The position numbers and the translations under genes are program-made. Below the pieces are notes generated by a model. That model was not told the origin of the DNA and ran no database searches. It worked only from the letters and a program-made list of their open reading frames with translations. 64,000 nucleotides of DNA from Nocardia amamiensis (GTDB taxonomy: Bacteria > Actinomycetota > Actinomycetes > Mycobacteriales > Mycobacteriaceae): contig NZ_JADLQX010000006.1 in assembly GCF_015477605.1 (NCBI RefSeq), positions 266,448-330,447 on the forward strand, written 5' to 3'. Below are positions 17,061-26,333 of the stretch, one piece after another (position 1 is the stretch's first letter; each line of letters starts with the position of its first letter).

Positions 17061-17693
17061 ATGGAGCAAGGAGAGTCCGCGCCCGGATCGATTCGCCCTG
17101 GTGGACGCACAGCGCGGGTCCGCGAGGCCGTGCTGCGCGTCGCGGGTGACGTCCTCGCCGAACGCGGCTTCGCCCAGCTGGATCTCGCCGAGGTCGCGGC
17201 GCGCGCCGAGGTCGGAAAGACCACCGTCTACCGCCGCTGGCGCACGCCCGCCGGGCTGGTCGCCGATCTGCTGGCCGACATGGCCGAACAGTCGCTGCCG
17301 CACGCCGACACCGGTTCCCTGCTCGGCGATCTCACCGCCAACGCCCATCTGGTCGCCTCGACGTTGACCGACCCTCGGCAAGGGCGGCTGTTCCAGGCCG
17401 TCATCGCCGCTGCCACCTGCGACGAGACCGCCGCCACCGCGCTGCGCCGCTTCTACGACATCCGGCTCACCGAATGGGCTCCCTGCGTCGCGGCCGCGAT
17501 AGCGCGGGGCGAGGCTCCCTCGGGCACCGACCCTCGCGCCGTCCTGTCCGCGGTATCCGGTCCGCTCTACTACAGGCTGCTGGCCAGCGGCGATCCCATC
17601 GACGACAACACCATTCGGACCACCGCGGCGGCCGCAGCCAGTGCGGCGCAAGCGGGAATGTTCGTTCCGCCGGCCGGACGCGACGCAGATTAG
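17061..17693 (+). CDS. TetR-family repressor
   Basis: 210 residues: an N-terminal helix-turn-helix (about 20-66, VREAVLRVAGDVLAERGFAQ, recognition helix GKTTVYRRWRT) and a C-terminal ligand-binding domain of the TetR_C type (PLYYRLLASGDPIDDN). A ribosome site GGAG lies near 17050. It is divergent from the aldo/keto reductase across a 105-bp gap containing TATAGT near 16996. It likely represses that reductase; no clean operator palindrome was found. Confidence 0.85.
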   Translation: MEQGESAPGSIRPGGRTARVREAVLRVAGDVLAERGFAQLDLAEVAARAEVGKTTVYRRWRTPAGLVADLLADMAEQSLPHADTGSLLGDLTANAHLVASTLTDPRQGRLFQAVIAAATCDETAATALRRFYDIRLTEWAPCVAAAIARGEAPSGTDPRAVLSAVSGPLYYRLLASGDPIDDNTIRTTAAAAASAAQAGMFVPPAGRDAD

Positions 17694-18268
17694 GGGGTCC
17701 AAGCCGGGTCGCGCCCGGTGAGACCCAGCACCCGGTGCAGGACAGGTGCTTCGGCCGGGACCGGCACGACCGGGCCGAAGAGCCCCGGTGTGCCTTCGGG
17801 CGGCGTATCCGCCAGGAATTCGACGAGCACCGTGAGGTCGGCGGGGTCATAGCGCGGTTCCTGACCAGTCGCCTTGGCCAGATCCCAGCAGTGGATGACC
17901 AATTCGTCCAGCGCGACCCTGGCCATGGCGGAGGCGGGCATGGTGACGCCGCCCGCTTCGGTCACGCCGTCCCATGCCGCGGGTTCCCGCCACCCGGAGA
18001 CGAGTGCCTTCAGCTGCGCGGGAATCCTACCGCGCCACTCGGGCACGAGAGGCCGATCCGGGCTCGTGTTCGGGGCGACCGAACGGCCGACGGCTTCTTT
18101 GGTGGCAGCCTGCCGGAATGCCTCGGTCAGGTCGATGACGTGCACGAGCAGGTCGCGCACTGTGGTACCGGCACAGGGCGTCGGCAGGGCAAGCTGATCA
18201 TCGGCTATGCCGGCGACCACCGCCTCGAGCGCGGTAGCCGCCGGTTCGAAATCGAATTCCGGTTTCAT
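17690..18268 (-). CDS. TIGR03086-type metal-binding protein (DinB/MDMPI fold)
   Basis: 192 residues from the ATG at 18268 with AGGAG seven bases upstream. It has the mycothiol-dependent maleylpyruvate isomerase N-domain pattern: PCAGTTVRDLLVHVIDLTEA with a first His, and VALDELVIHCWDLAKATGQ with a second His, which with an acidic residue bind a metal. This subfamily is very common in mycothiol-producing bacteria and may catalyse thiol transfer; substrate unknown. Its stop overlaps that of the TetR gene (convergent). Confidence 0.8.
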   Translation of the reverse strand: MKPEFDFEPAATALEAVVAGIADDQLALPTPCAGTTVRDLLVHVIDLTEAFRQAATKEAVGRSVAPNTSPDRPLVPEWRGRIPAQLKALVSGWREPAAWDGVTEAGGVTMPASAMARVALDELVIHCWDLAKATGQEPRYDPADLTVLVEFLADTPPEGTPGLFGPVVPVPAEAPVLHRVLGLTGRDPAWTP

Positions 18269-18372
18269 CGAATCTCCTGAGCGAGGGGACGTCTCCACCT
18301 GGTTGGACGCGCAAGCCTCCCGAAATTCATCGGCAGCGAATTACGCCCCGTGGGCTGACAGCGCGGACCGGG

Positions 18373-18831
18373 TCAGCCTTCCGACACGACGCGATCGGTC
18401 TGCTCATGATGGACGGCGAGCGCGGTGTGCAGGAAGTCGAGGATCAGCGCGAGCTGGCCGGTGTCGTAGCGGCCGAGAGCTTGTGCGCCCGCGCGGCCGA
18501 CCGGTTCGAAGATCCGCTGCGCCACCTCGCTCGCGGCGTCGGTGGCGGTCACCAGCACCCGGCGCCGGTTGGCCGGATCCTGGCCGCGAGCGACGAACCC
18601 GGCACGTTCCAAGCGATCGATGACCGTAGTCGTTGCCGCCGGACTGAGTTTCAGCGCGGCACTCAGCTCGCCGGCGGGCAGCGGGCCGCGGCCGAGCACG
18701 ACATCCAAGCACCGCAGGTCGGTGCGGTTCACACCGAGACGCGCGGCGACCGCCTCGTCGAAGAGGTCGAAGCTCTGCTGAAGCAGCCGCAACTGCGTAC
18801 CGATCTCGCCGATGAGGTCATCTTTCGACAT
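18373..18831 (-). CDS. MarR-family regulator
   Basis: 152 residues from the ATG at 18831. Winged helix: LPAGELSAALKLSPAATTTV, then DRLERAGFVARGQDPANRRRVLV, the DNA-binding helix and wing with the usual DxRxR-like basic hairpin. Two TTTCG/CGAAA inverted repeats lie over and upstream of its start, so it is probably autoregulated and controls the divergent SnoaL-like gene at 18896. Confidence 0.85.
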   Translation of the reverse strand: MSKDDLIGEIGTQLRLLQQSFDLFDEAVAARLGVNRTDLRCLDVVLGRGPLPAGELSAALKLSPAATTTVIDRLERAGFVARGQDPANRRRVLVTATDAASEVAQRIFEPVGRAGAQALGRYDTGQLALILDFLHTALAVHHEQTDRVVSEG

Positions 18832-18869
18832 TCGAAACTTTCTGTTAGCGTATATTTCGTTCATCGAAA
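18823..18869. promoter_or_regulatory. Two MarR-type operators in a divergent promoter region
   Basis: TTTCGA-cat-TCGAAA (18823-18837) covers the MarR start codon, and TTTCG-ttcat-CGAAA (18855-18869) lies 18 bp further, between the two divergent genes. Shared half-sites and position support binding by the adjacent MarR protein; this is inferred. Confidence 0.65.
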
Positions 18870-18895
18870 CGATAGCACAGGCAGGGACACCAGAA

Positions 18896-19399
18896 ATGAC
18901 CGACCAGACCGCCACCGACGCCGCCCAGATCCGGGCGCTGTTCCAGGACCTCATGCGGGCCTGGACCGCCAACGACGCCGCGGCGTACGCCGCGCTGTTC
19001 ACCGAAGACTCCGACTATGTGTCCTACGACGGCACCCGCGCGATCGGCCGCGCCGAGCATCAGCGCAATCACGACAAGCTTTTTCGCGGCGTGCTGGCGG
19101 GCTCGGCACTGGTCGGCGATGTGGAGTCGATCCGCTTCGTCACTCCGGACGTCGCGATCCTGCACGGCACCGCGTCGGTGCTGATGCCATGGCGTTCCCG
19201 GCTGCCCAAGCGCAGGCTCTCGCGTCAGACGCTCGTGCTGGTGTGCACGCCCGGGGGCTGGCGGGTCAGCGCGATCCACAACGGCCGGGTCCGCCCGGTC
19301 ACGGTCCCCGAGCCGGATTCCTTTCCGGCCGCGATGTCCCAGCTCATGAGCCGCATCGCGCGCATGCTGGGACTCGGTCTGCGCCGGGCGGCGGCGTAG
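18896..19399 (+). CDS. SnoaL/NTF2-like (SgcJ/EcaC-type) protein
   Basis: 167 residues. An NTF2-like cone: IRALFQDLMRAWTANDAAAY, then ALFTEDSDYVSYDGTRAIG and HQRNHDKLFRGVL, and a late beta-strand GGWRVSAIHNGRV. This matches the SgcJ/EcaC oxidoreductase-like family, whose members are small hydrolases, cyclases or binding proteins. It is the divergent partner of the MarR gene at 18373 and probably its target. Confidence 0.8.
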   Translation: MTDQTATDAAQIRALFQDLMRAWTANDAAAYAALFTEDSDYVSYDGTRAIGRAEHQRNHDKLFRGVLAGSALVGDVESIRFVTPDVAILHGTASVLMPWRSRLPKRRLSRQTLVLVCTPGGWRVSAIHNGRVRPVTVPEPDSFPAAMSQLMSRIARMLGLGLRRAAA

Positions 19400-19509
19400 C
19401 CGCCCGTGCCTGACGCGGCTGTCCTGACCAGCGCTCGAGACGACCCGCGCTGTACCGCCGTTATCCAGCCGTAGCGGCGAAAACCCCTGGAAAAGCGGAC
19501 AATTGGAGG

Positions 19510-19752
19510 ATGAAGGGTGATCGGGTTGAGATCGTCGTCGATGTCGGCGACGGGTCTCGCAATTACGAGATCGCGGCTACGCGGGCCGGGCGGCGCGTCG
19601 AGGTGCGGATCGCGCGCGGCGTGGTCGAAGTCAGTGAGGTGACGCGGTCCGGGACGGCGGTGCGCACCGCGCGGTTCATGGCCGGGCGCACACTCGCACT
19701 GGTGGAGCATCCCGCGAACACAGCGGCCCCGCGTGCGGACGAGGCGGGATAA
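19510..19752 (+). CDS. Small hypothetical protein
   Basis: 80 residues, beta-rich and basic in the centre (GRRVEVRIARGVVEVSEVTR), no membrane segment and no Cys. GGAGG ends directly before the ATG (GGAGGATG), which is too close for efficient use, so the true start is uncertain. It precedes the acidic 75-residue gene by about 70 bp. I do not recognise a family. Confidence 0.5.
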   Translation: MKGDRVEIVVDVGDGSRNYEIAATRAGRRVEVRIARGVVEVSEVTRSGTAVRTARFMAGRTLALVEHPANTAAPRADEAG

Positions 19753-19819
19753 CGCACATGATTGCGGCGTGCCACGGCGGGTATGCCGATCGAGAGTCCT
19801 ACGCGGAAAGGAGCGCACG

Positions 19820-20047
19820 ATGACAGATCCCCTTGCGGACGCGGTTCCCGAGGCCGATCTCGCGGAGCAGTCCATTCCGGCGTATCCGGAGGAGCCGGTC
19901 CTACCCGACGACGTCTCGGAGCGGGAAGAAAGCGCGGAGCGGGCGGTCATCGAGCGCGACGTGTGGGACGCCAATCCGGCGGACGTGGTCGAACAATCCA
20001 TCTCGGTCCCGCTGGATGACGAAGTCGAGGACGAATTCGATTACTGA
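19820..20047 (+). CDS. Small very acidic protein
   Basis: 75 residues, with about one quarter Asp and Glu (PDDVSEREESAERAVIERD, and LDDEVEDEFDY at the end). The ATG is preceded by AAAGGAG. The motif DVWDANPADVVEQSISVPLD resembles a conserved actinobacterial family of unknown role found next to menD-like genes. It converges on menD; a hairpin overlaps both stop codons. Confidence 0.6.
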   Translation: MTDPLADAVPEADLAEQSIPAYPEEPVLPDDVSEREESAERAVIERDVWDANPADVVEQSISVPLDDEVEDEFDY

Positions 20048-20066
20048 CCGGACCCGAGTCCGGTCA
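20045..20066. terminator. Bidirectional terminator between the acidic-protein gene and menD
   Basis: TGACCGGAC (20045-20053) pairs perfectly with GTCCGGTCA (20058-20066) around a 4-nt loop. It overlaps the stop codons of both convergent genes. Confidence 0.7.
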
Positions 20067-21707
20067 GGGCTGGATCTTCGCTCGCACCGTCGCGTGCAGT
20101 TCACGCAGGCTCGACCGTTCGGTGGCGACCTCCAGCACCCGCATGCCGTGTGCGTGCCCGGTCAGCTCGACGGCCAGCTGCTGGGGATCGACCTGCCGGT
20201 GCGGGATGCGGTAGGCGGCGCACAGCGCGGCCAGATCCATGCCGTGCGGCGTGCCGAAGACCCGTTCGAACACGCCCGCGTACTGCGGATCGCCCTGCTC
20301 GAGCAACTCGAAGATGCCGCCGCCGTCGTCGTTGGCGACCACGATGGTCAGATCGGCCGGTCGCGGTTCGCCGGGCCCGATGAGCAGGCCGGAGGCGTCG
20401 TGCAGGAACGTGAGGTCGCCGATCAGCGCGATGGTGCGGCCCGGGTGGTGCAGTGCGGCGCCGACCGCCGTGGACACCGTGCCGTCGATACCGGCAACGC
20501 CGCGATTCGACAGCACCTTGATGCCGGGGCGGGGGTGGGATACCAGCGCCGCGTCGCGCACCGGGTTCGACGCACCGAGCAGGAGCTGGTCGCCGTCGCG
20601 CAGCGCGTCCATCACGACCGCGGCGACGTGCAGTCCGGTCGGCTTCGGGTGTCGCGCGAGTTCGGCGCGCACCACTTGGTCGGCTTTCGCGTTCAGTTCG
20701 TGGCAGTGGTTCAGCCATTCGGCGCTCGGTTCGCCCGTCGTGACCGCGCGCGTTCCGGTGCCGACCACGTTGCCGGACACGTCGGGCCAGCGCGGGCCGG
20801 TGGTGAGCGCGTACACGCGGACGTCCGGGTCGGCGAGCACCTTCGACACCTGGCGGTGCAGGGTCGGACGGCCGGTGATGATCGCTTGCCGGGGCCGCAG
20901 CAGCGGCAGCGCGAGCGGGTGCAGCGCGGGGCCGTGCATGGGTGCGGTCGGCTCGGCGACGGTCGGCAACGCCGCCAGTTCCGGCCGGAGCCCGGCGCCG
21001 TGTCCGGAGATCACCACGGTGTCGGGGGACAGATCGAGATCGAGCGGTACGTCCAGCGTCGCGTACTGGGTCTCGGTCCAGGCGCACTCGCCTGCGCGGC
21101 CCGCGGGAGCCGACTCGTTCGGCATCGGGTCGGGGACGAGCGGTTCGCGCAGCGGGACGTCGAAGTGCACCGGACCCGCGTTGCCGGAGCGGGTGCCGCG
21201 TGCCGCGGCGAGCACCCGGCACACCGTCGAGCGCCACTGGCTGTTCTGCTTACCGTAGGGCGGATGGTCGGCGTCGCCCGCCTCCTCCTCGGCCAGGCCG
21301 AGCGAGATGGTGGCGCGCACCTGGCTGCCGAACAGGCCGAACTGCTCGATGGTCTGGTTGGCGCCGGAGCCGAGCAGCTCGTAGGGCCGGTTGGCGCTCA
21401 GCACCACCAGCGGGACCCTGGCGTAGTTGGCCTCCAGCACGGCGGGCCCGAGGTTGGCCACCGCGGTGCCCGAGGTCATCACGACCGGGACCGGGAGCCT
21501 GCTCGCGACGGCGAGTCCGACGGCGAGGAAGCCCGCCGTTCGTTCGTCGATCCGCATGTGCAGCCGCAACCGCCCGGCCGCGTCGGCGGCCTGCAGGGCG
21601 AAGGCCAGCGGAGCGTTCCGGGAGCCGGGGCACAGGACGACATCCCGCACGCCCCCGCGCACGAGTTCGTCGACGACGACCTGCGCTTGTGCTGTAGACG
21701 GGTTCAC
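20064..21707 (-). CDS. menD: MenD, SEPHCHC synthase
   Basis: GTG start at 21707 with GGAGG four bases upstream; 547 residues. MenD condenses 2-oxoglutarate and isochorismate with thiamine diphosphate, the first committed step to menaquinone. Signs: N-terminal [16 protein letters not shown] (isochorismate/2-oxoglutarate side), and the ThDP/Mg motif GDLTFLHD with [10 protein letters not shown] about 25 residues later. The gene corresponds to M. tuberculosis Rv0555. The first 280 bp upstream hold no gene. Confidence 0.93.
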   Translation of the reverse strand: MNPSTAQAQVVVDELVRGGVRDVVLCPGSRNAPLAFALQAADAAGRLRLHMRIDERTAGFLAVGLAVASRLPVPVVMTSGTAVANLGPAVLEANYARVPLVVLSANRPYELLGSGANQTIEQFGLFGSQVRATISLGLAEEEAGDADHPPYGKQNSQWRSTVCRVLAAARGTRSGNAGPVHFDVPLREPLVPDPMPNESAPAGRAGECAWTETQYATLDVPLDLDLSPDTVVISGHGAGLRPELAALPTVAEPTAPMHGPALHPLALPLLRPRQAIITGRPTLHRQVSKVLADPDVRVYALTTGPRWPDVSGNVVGTGTRAVTTGEPSAEWLNHCHELNAKADQVVRAELARHPKPTGLHVAAVVMDALRDGDQLLLGASNPVRDAALVSHPRPGIKVLSNRGVAGIDGTVSTAVGAALHHPGRTIALIGDLTFLHDASGLLIGPGEPRPADLTIVVANDDGGGIFELLEQGDPQYAGVFERVFGTPHGMDLAALCAAYRIPHRQVDPQQLAVELTGHAHGMRVLEVATERSSLRELHATVRAKIQP

Positions 21708-21977
21708 GCCTCCAGACTGGCAGACAGTTCGGCCTGTTCGACGTCCGGGAGGGGCATATCTCAGTGTCTGTTGGGCCACGTCCACAGCGCGGCAGGATTC
21801 GCGAGCCCTGGCCCGGACCGGAGCGACGTTGTTCGGCCACGTCGGCGGCACCGGATTCGTGCTGGACGTGGGTCCGGCTCGAGCGGTGCTGTTGGGCGAG
21901 CGGCAGCGCCGTTCGTGATGTTCTGGGTCCGGGAGTCGATCTCGGCTGCTCGGTGCGGATCGATATGTCGCGCGTGC

Positions 21978-22022
21978 GTCGCACATCGAGGGCCGGGAGG
22001 CCGGAGCGCCCCGATGTGCGAC
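21978..22022 (-). terminator. Hairpin after the 22030 gene; rest of the gap is empty
   Basis: GTCGCACATCG (21978-21988) pairs with CGATGTGCGAC (22012-22022); the interior can also fold (GGCC arms). It starts 8 bases past the stop of the minus-strand gene at 22030. The remainder of the 21708-22029 gap, upstream of menD, holds no gene that I can support. Confidence 0.55.
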
Positions 22023-22029
22023 CTCGCAA

Positions 22030-22476
22030 TCAGTTGGCGTGCTTCTGGATCAGGTCGCCGACCCGCGGCAGCGCCTCGACGACGTTCTTCTTCGCCGACG
22101 AGCGCATCGAGGAGTAGACCTTCTTCAGGGCGGGCCGGGTGGAGGCATCGGCGCGCGCGTCGGTGACGGCGAGCAACGCCTCGGCGACCTCGTCGGACTT
22201 GGCGACGAGCAGATCGGCGAACTTGCCGGAGCCCGACGCGGCGTACTCCTGCCAGAACGGCTCCAGCTGCGCGACGAGCTTGGGCGCCAACGACTCCAGC
22301 GCATCGGACACGATGGTCGGGCTGATCTTCTTGACCGCCGCGTAGCCACCCTTCACGGCCAGGCCGGACGCACCACCCTTGTCCGAGACCTCGGCGTCGA
22401 GAACCTCGACGGCATCGGCAAGGAAAGCCGGGCGCTTGGCGTCGTCGAGCAGGGATTCAGACAGTGCTGCAACCAC
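22030..22476 (-). CDS. DUF6918-type helical protein
   Basis: GTG start at 22476 is preceded by GGAGG, so the longer frame to 22521 is unlikely. The 148-residue product is almost all helix, Ala- and Lys-rich ([20 protein letters not shown], then [20 protein letters not shown]), with no signal peptide. It matches a family conserved in mycolic-acid bacteria, of unknown function. It lies between menD and the thioesterase gene on the same strand. Confidence 0.7.
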   Translation of the reverse strand: MVAALSESLLDDAKRPAFLADAVEVLDAEVSDKGGASGLAVKGGYAAVKKISPTIVSDALESLAPKLVAQLEPFWQEYAASGSGKFADLLVAKSDEVAEALLAVTDARADASTRPALKKVYSSMRSSAKKNVVEALPRVGDLIQKHAN

Positions 22477-22551
22477 TTTGGGGTTCCTCCGGGATCGATA
22501 TCGATGAACGAGCGAGGGCAACTATACGCACCCGCGCCAGCGTTCACCCGG

Positions 22552-23208
22552 CTACGGCTGCCAGGGCAGCAACTCCACCATCAATCCCTCGCAGTCGGCG
22601 AGCAGATCGCCCTGCTCATCGCGCAATTCGGCGGTGATGAAAGTTTTTCGCCCCTCGATCCGGTCCACCCGCCCGCGAACGGTCAGCGGCGCCTCCAGCG
22701 GGGTGATCTTGCGGTAGTTCACGTGAAGGTACGCCGTGCGGCTGATCGGCCGTCCGGCGTAGTGCACGATCATGCCGAGCAGGTCGTCGAACAGCAACGG
22801 AAGCACGCCGCCGTGCGCGGCCCCGTTCCCACCGAGGTGGAAGCGGCGGAACACGCCGGTCATCTCGATTCCGTCCGGTCCGGCCTCGACCACCCGCCAT
22901 GGCAGCAGCAAAAGGCTCCCGCGTCCGGGCAATTCGACGGCCCGGCCCGCGGGGCCCTGCAACTCCGGCGCGCGGTACGGCTCGAGCAGGTCGATCAGCT
23001 CCCGGGCTTTGGCCTGCGCCGCTCCGAAGACGTCGTCCGGCGCGTCCACGGCGACCGCGAGATCCTGCAGCGTCCGCATGGCCTCGACGAACGCGCCGAA
23101 GTTCGGCCCGACCCGCGCCGCGGTGACCTTCGGGAATCCGCCGTGCTTCTCGTACCGGGACTCGTCCACCGCGCTCCGGTCGATAACAGGTTTCACTCGT
23201 TCGCTCAT
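22552..23208 (-). CDS. PaaI/hotdog-fold thioesterase
   Basis: 218 residues from the ATG at 23208, with TACCGT six bases upstream (leaderless). The C-terminal half is a hotdog domain: FRRFHLGGNGAAHGGVLPLL (active-site His-Gly-Gly), FDDLLGMIVHYAG, and a final beta-strand EGRKTFITAELRDEQGDLLA. The N-terminal 90 residues are an extra helical part. Lying between menD and menB, it is a candidate for hydrolysis of 1,4-dihydroxy-2-naphthoyl-CoA, a step still open in many actinobacteria; this is inference from location. Confidence 0.75.
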   Translation of the reverse strand: MSERVKPVIDRSAVDESRYEKHGGFPKVTAARVGPNFGAFVEAMRTLQDLAVAVDAPDDVFGAAQAKARELIDLLEPYRAPELQGPAGRAVELPGRGSLLLLPWRVVEAGPDGIEMTGVFRRFHLGGNGAAHGGVLPLLFDDLLGMIVHYAGRPISRTAYLHVNYRKITPLEAPLTVRGRVDRIEGRKTFITAELRDEQGDLLADCEGLMVELLPWQP

Positions 23209-23355
23209 ACCTGCACGGTAACGCGTCGTTTTACACCGTCAAGTCGTGACCTCGCTGACACAGCGGACACGCCGTACCGCGGGCGCGGTCGGACACCACA
23301 CCTCGCCGCCCAACCACGCTGGCGCAGTTTCCCTTTTCGAGCGCAGCGGGACCGA

Positions 23356-23469
23356 GCATTCCCCGTTGCGCGGCCCGGCTCGCGTCCGAGTGGCCGCCGC
23401 GTCCGCGACGCAGTCGCCGGCGGCGGTCGCTCGAAGGCGAGCCACGAGGGGGCCGCGAACGGGGAATGC
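23356..23469 (+). other. 114-nt nested stem-loop just upstream of menB
   Basis: GCATTCCCCGTT (23356-23367) pairs with 23458-23469; CGCGGCCC (23369-23376) with 23450-23457; GGCTCG (23377-23382) with 23438-23443. Inside, CCGCCG pairs with CGGCGG, and GCGTC-cgc-GACGC forms the tip near 23399-23411. It ends 40 bases before the menB start. It may be a leader RNA, a transcription barrier against the divergent thioesterase gene, or a mobile hairpin element. The rest of the 23209-23509 gap holds no gene. Confidence 0.6.
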
Positions 23470-23509
23470 CGCAGGCACTGCAAATTGGACAACAGCAATA
23501 ATCACGAGC

Positions 23510-24403
<894 letters not shown>

Positions 24404-24404
24404 C

Positions 24405-24797
24405 ATGGACATCCTCAGCAGCCGGATCATCCTGCGTCCCGCCGACTACGCGGCCACGCTCGCCTTCTACCGGGACGGGCTGGGGCTGGCCATCGCGCGG
24501 GAGTATCCCGGCGGCACGGTCTTCTTCGCCGGACAGTCGCTGATCGAGGTGGCGGCGCACGGCGGATCGGGTAGCTCGTCGTCGTTCGAAGGCGCCATCT
24601 GGCTCCAGGTCCGCGATCTGTCCGATGCCGCCGCGGAGCTCTCGCTCAAAGGCATCGTGATCGACCGTGCCCCGGTGGAGGAGCCATGGGGCCTGGTCGA
24701 GATGTGGGTGCGCGATCCCGACGGCGTGCCGATCGTGTTCGTCGAAGTACCGCCCTCCCATCCGATACGACGGGATTCTCGCTGGTCACCCTCGTGA
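24405..24797 (+). CDS. VOC-superfamily (glyoxalase-like) protein coupled to menB
   Basis: 130 residues, one base after the menB stop, so co-translated. Two beta-alpha-beta-beta-beta modules: RIILRPADYAATLAFYRDGL and IWLQVRDLSDAAAELSLKG, ending in DPDGVPIVFVEVP. Metal ligands are only partly present (Glu in SLIEVAAHG and EVP), so it may bind a ligand rather than catalyse. Pairing with menB suggests, but does not prove, a link to menaquinone or naphthoate metabolism. Confidence 0.8.
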   Translation: MDILSSRIILRPADYAATLAFYRDGLGLAIAREYPGGTVFFAGQSLIEVAAHGGSGSSSSFEGAIWLQVRDLSDAAAELSLKGIVIDRAPVEEPWGLVEMWVRDPDGVPIVFVEVPPSHPIRRDSRWSPS

Positions 24798-25056
24798 CAT
24801 CGGTTCCGTTCGGTAGCTCGGCGGGTCGCGTCGAGTTGCCAACGCGACAACCGGCGAGGACGATAACGCTCAGACGGCCACCCGACCGCCGACGTCCGGG
24901 GTGCCGTGTCCGCGTCCCGTCCGACGAGTGAATCGCAGTCCCGATGCCAGTCGTACTCGAGCCCCGATCCGTCCGGGTGGCCGCACCGCTGCGGCGCCAC
25001 CCCAGCAAACCGACCCGTTCCGCGTGCGGCGACGCGGGCATGACACGATCCCTACT

Positions 25057-25137
25057 GTGAGGGAGCGCAGCGAGCGAGCCATGGGCACAGCGGCTCTGGG
25101 CACGACCGAGCCGGGCGAACGGCGAGATCGGTCATGA
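25057..25137 (+). CDS. Candidate 26-residue leader peptide of menE, built on a dispersed repeat
   Basis: GTG at 25057 (or ATG at 25081) opens a frame that ends in TGA overlapping the menE ATG (ATGA), so translation could be coupled. Its first part, RERSERAMGTA, is encoded by a copy of the repeat that also occurs twice in grcC1. A -10-like TACTGT lies at 25053-25058, which would place the transcript start inside the repeat and favour the internal ATG. Whether it is translated is unknown. Confidence 0.4.
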   Translation: MRERSERAMGTAALGTTEPGERRDRS

Positions 25138-26285
25138 GTAAGACACTGCGAACCTTGCCGATGCCCACCGGATCGGGTCTCGGCGACGTCATGCCGCACC
25201 TGCGGCAGGCGCTGGAGGGCAATGGGGCCGCGTGGCTGCCGATTCCCACCAGCGACCGGCGCGAGGCGAGACGGCTGAGCGACGCGCTGTCGCCGGGAGA
25301 ACCGATCGACGACGAGGTCGCCCTGGTCGTGACCACTTCCGGCACCACAGGTGTGCCGAAGGGCGCGATGCTCAGCGCGGCGGCCCTGCGCGCCAGCTGC
25401 ACCGCGACGCATGAGCGGCTCGGCGGGCCCGGCAACTGGTTGCTGGCCCTGCCCACCCATCACATCGCGGGCATCCAAGTGCTGCTGCGCAGCATCCTGG
25501 CCGGCACCGAACCCACGGTGCTGGACGTGTCGGGCGGATTCCTGCCCGAAGCGCTCGCGGGCGCCATCTCCGGCATGCGCGGCGAGCGCCGGTACACGGC
25601 CTTGGTCCCGACCCAGCTGATCAAGGCGCTCGACTCCCCGCTCGCCGCCGCGGCGCTGGCCGAGCTCGACGGCGTGCTCGTCGGCGGCGCGGCCACACCG
25701 CTTCCGGTGTACGAGCGCGCCCGAGCCGCTGGCATTACCGTGGTCCGCACTTACGGCATGAGCGAAACCTGCGGAGGTTGCGTATACGACGGCGTGCCGC
25801 TGGACGGCACGAAGGTGCGCATCGAGGACGGCCGGGTGGTGATCGGCGGCGCCATGATCGCCTCCGGCTATCGCAATCAGCCCGACCATCCCGCCTTCGC
25901 GGAACCGGGCTGGTTCCGCACCGAGGACGCGGGCACGTTCCAGAACGGCGTGCTGACCATCACCGGGCGGCTGGACGAGGCGATCACGACCGGCGGCCTG
26001 CTGGTGATCCCACAGGTGGTCGAGGCGGTGCTGAGCACCCATCCCGCGATCAGCGAGGTGGTGGTACTCGGGCTGCCGGACGAACGGCTCGGTGAGCGCG
26101 TCGCCGCCGCCGTTGTGCCCGCCTCTGGTGCCGCACCCAGCCTGGACGAGCTACGCGAACACGTGATCGCGGAACTGGACACCATCGCCGCCCCGCGCGA
26201 GCTGGCCGTGCTGGACGAGATCCCGCTCCGCGGCCCTGGCAAGCCCGACCGCGCGAAACTCCGCGAATACCTGCTGGCCGACTAG
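25134..26285 (+). CDS. menE: MenE, o-succinylbenzoate-CoA ligase
   Basis: 383 residues, in the short actinobacterial MenE class. ANL-superfamily motifs: P-loop TTSGTTGVPKGA (about 67-78), TYGMSETCGG, GWFRTEDAG, ITGRLDEAITTGG (hinge) and the C-terminal catalytic Lys in GPGKPDRAKL. It activates o-succinylbenzoate for MenB. M. tuberculosis counterpart Rv0542c. No good ribosome site precedes the ATG; it overlaps the stop of the small leader frame. It converges on the nitrate reductase fusion gene. Confidence 0.92.
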   Translation: MSKTLRTLPMPTGSGLGDVMPHLRQALEGNGAAWLPIPTSDRREARRLSDALSPGEPIDDEVALVVTTSGTTGVPKGAMLSAAALRASCTATHERLGGPGNWLLALPTHHIAGIQVLLRSILAGTEPTVLDVSGGFLPEALAGAISGMRGERRYTALVPTQLIKALDSPLAAAALAELDGVLVGGAATPLPVYERARAAGITVVRTYGMSETCGGCVYDGVPLDGTKVRIEDGRVVIGGAMIASGYRNQPDHPAFAEPGWFRTEDAGTFQNGVLTITGRLDEAITTGGLLVIPQVVEAVLSTHPAISEVVVLGLPDERLGERVAAAVVPASGAAPSLDELREHVIAELDTIAAPRELAVLDEIPLRGPGKPDRAKLREYLLAD

Positions 26286-26333
26286 CCGGCGGTCGGCACA
26301 ACGCGGGCGGCACCCAGGAACTGGCGTTCCAGC

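Noticed and set aside
19833..22166. 777-codon plus-strand frame opposite menD
   Set aside because: Runs across menD and its empty upstream gap; no recognisable motif.
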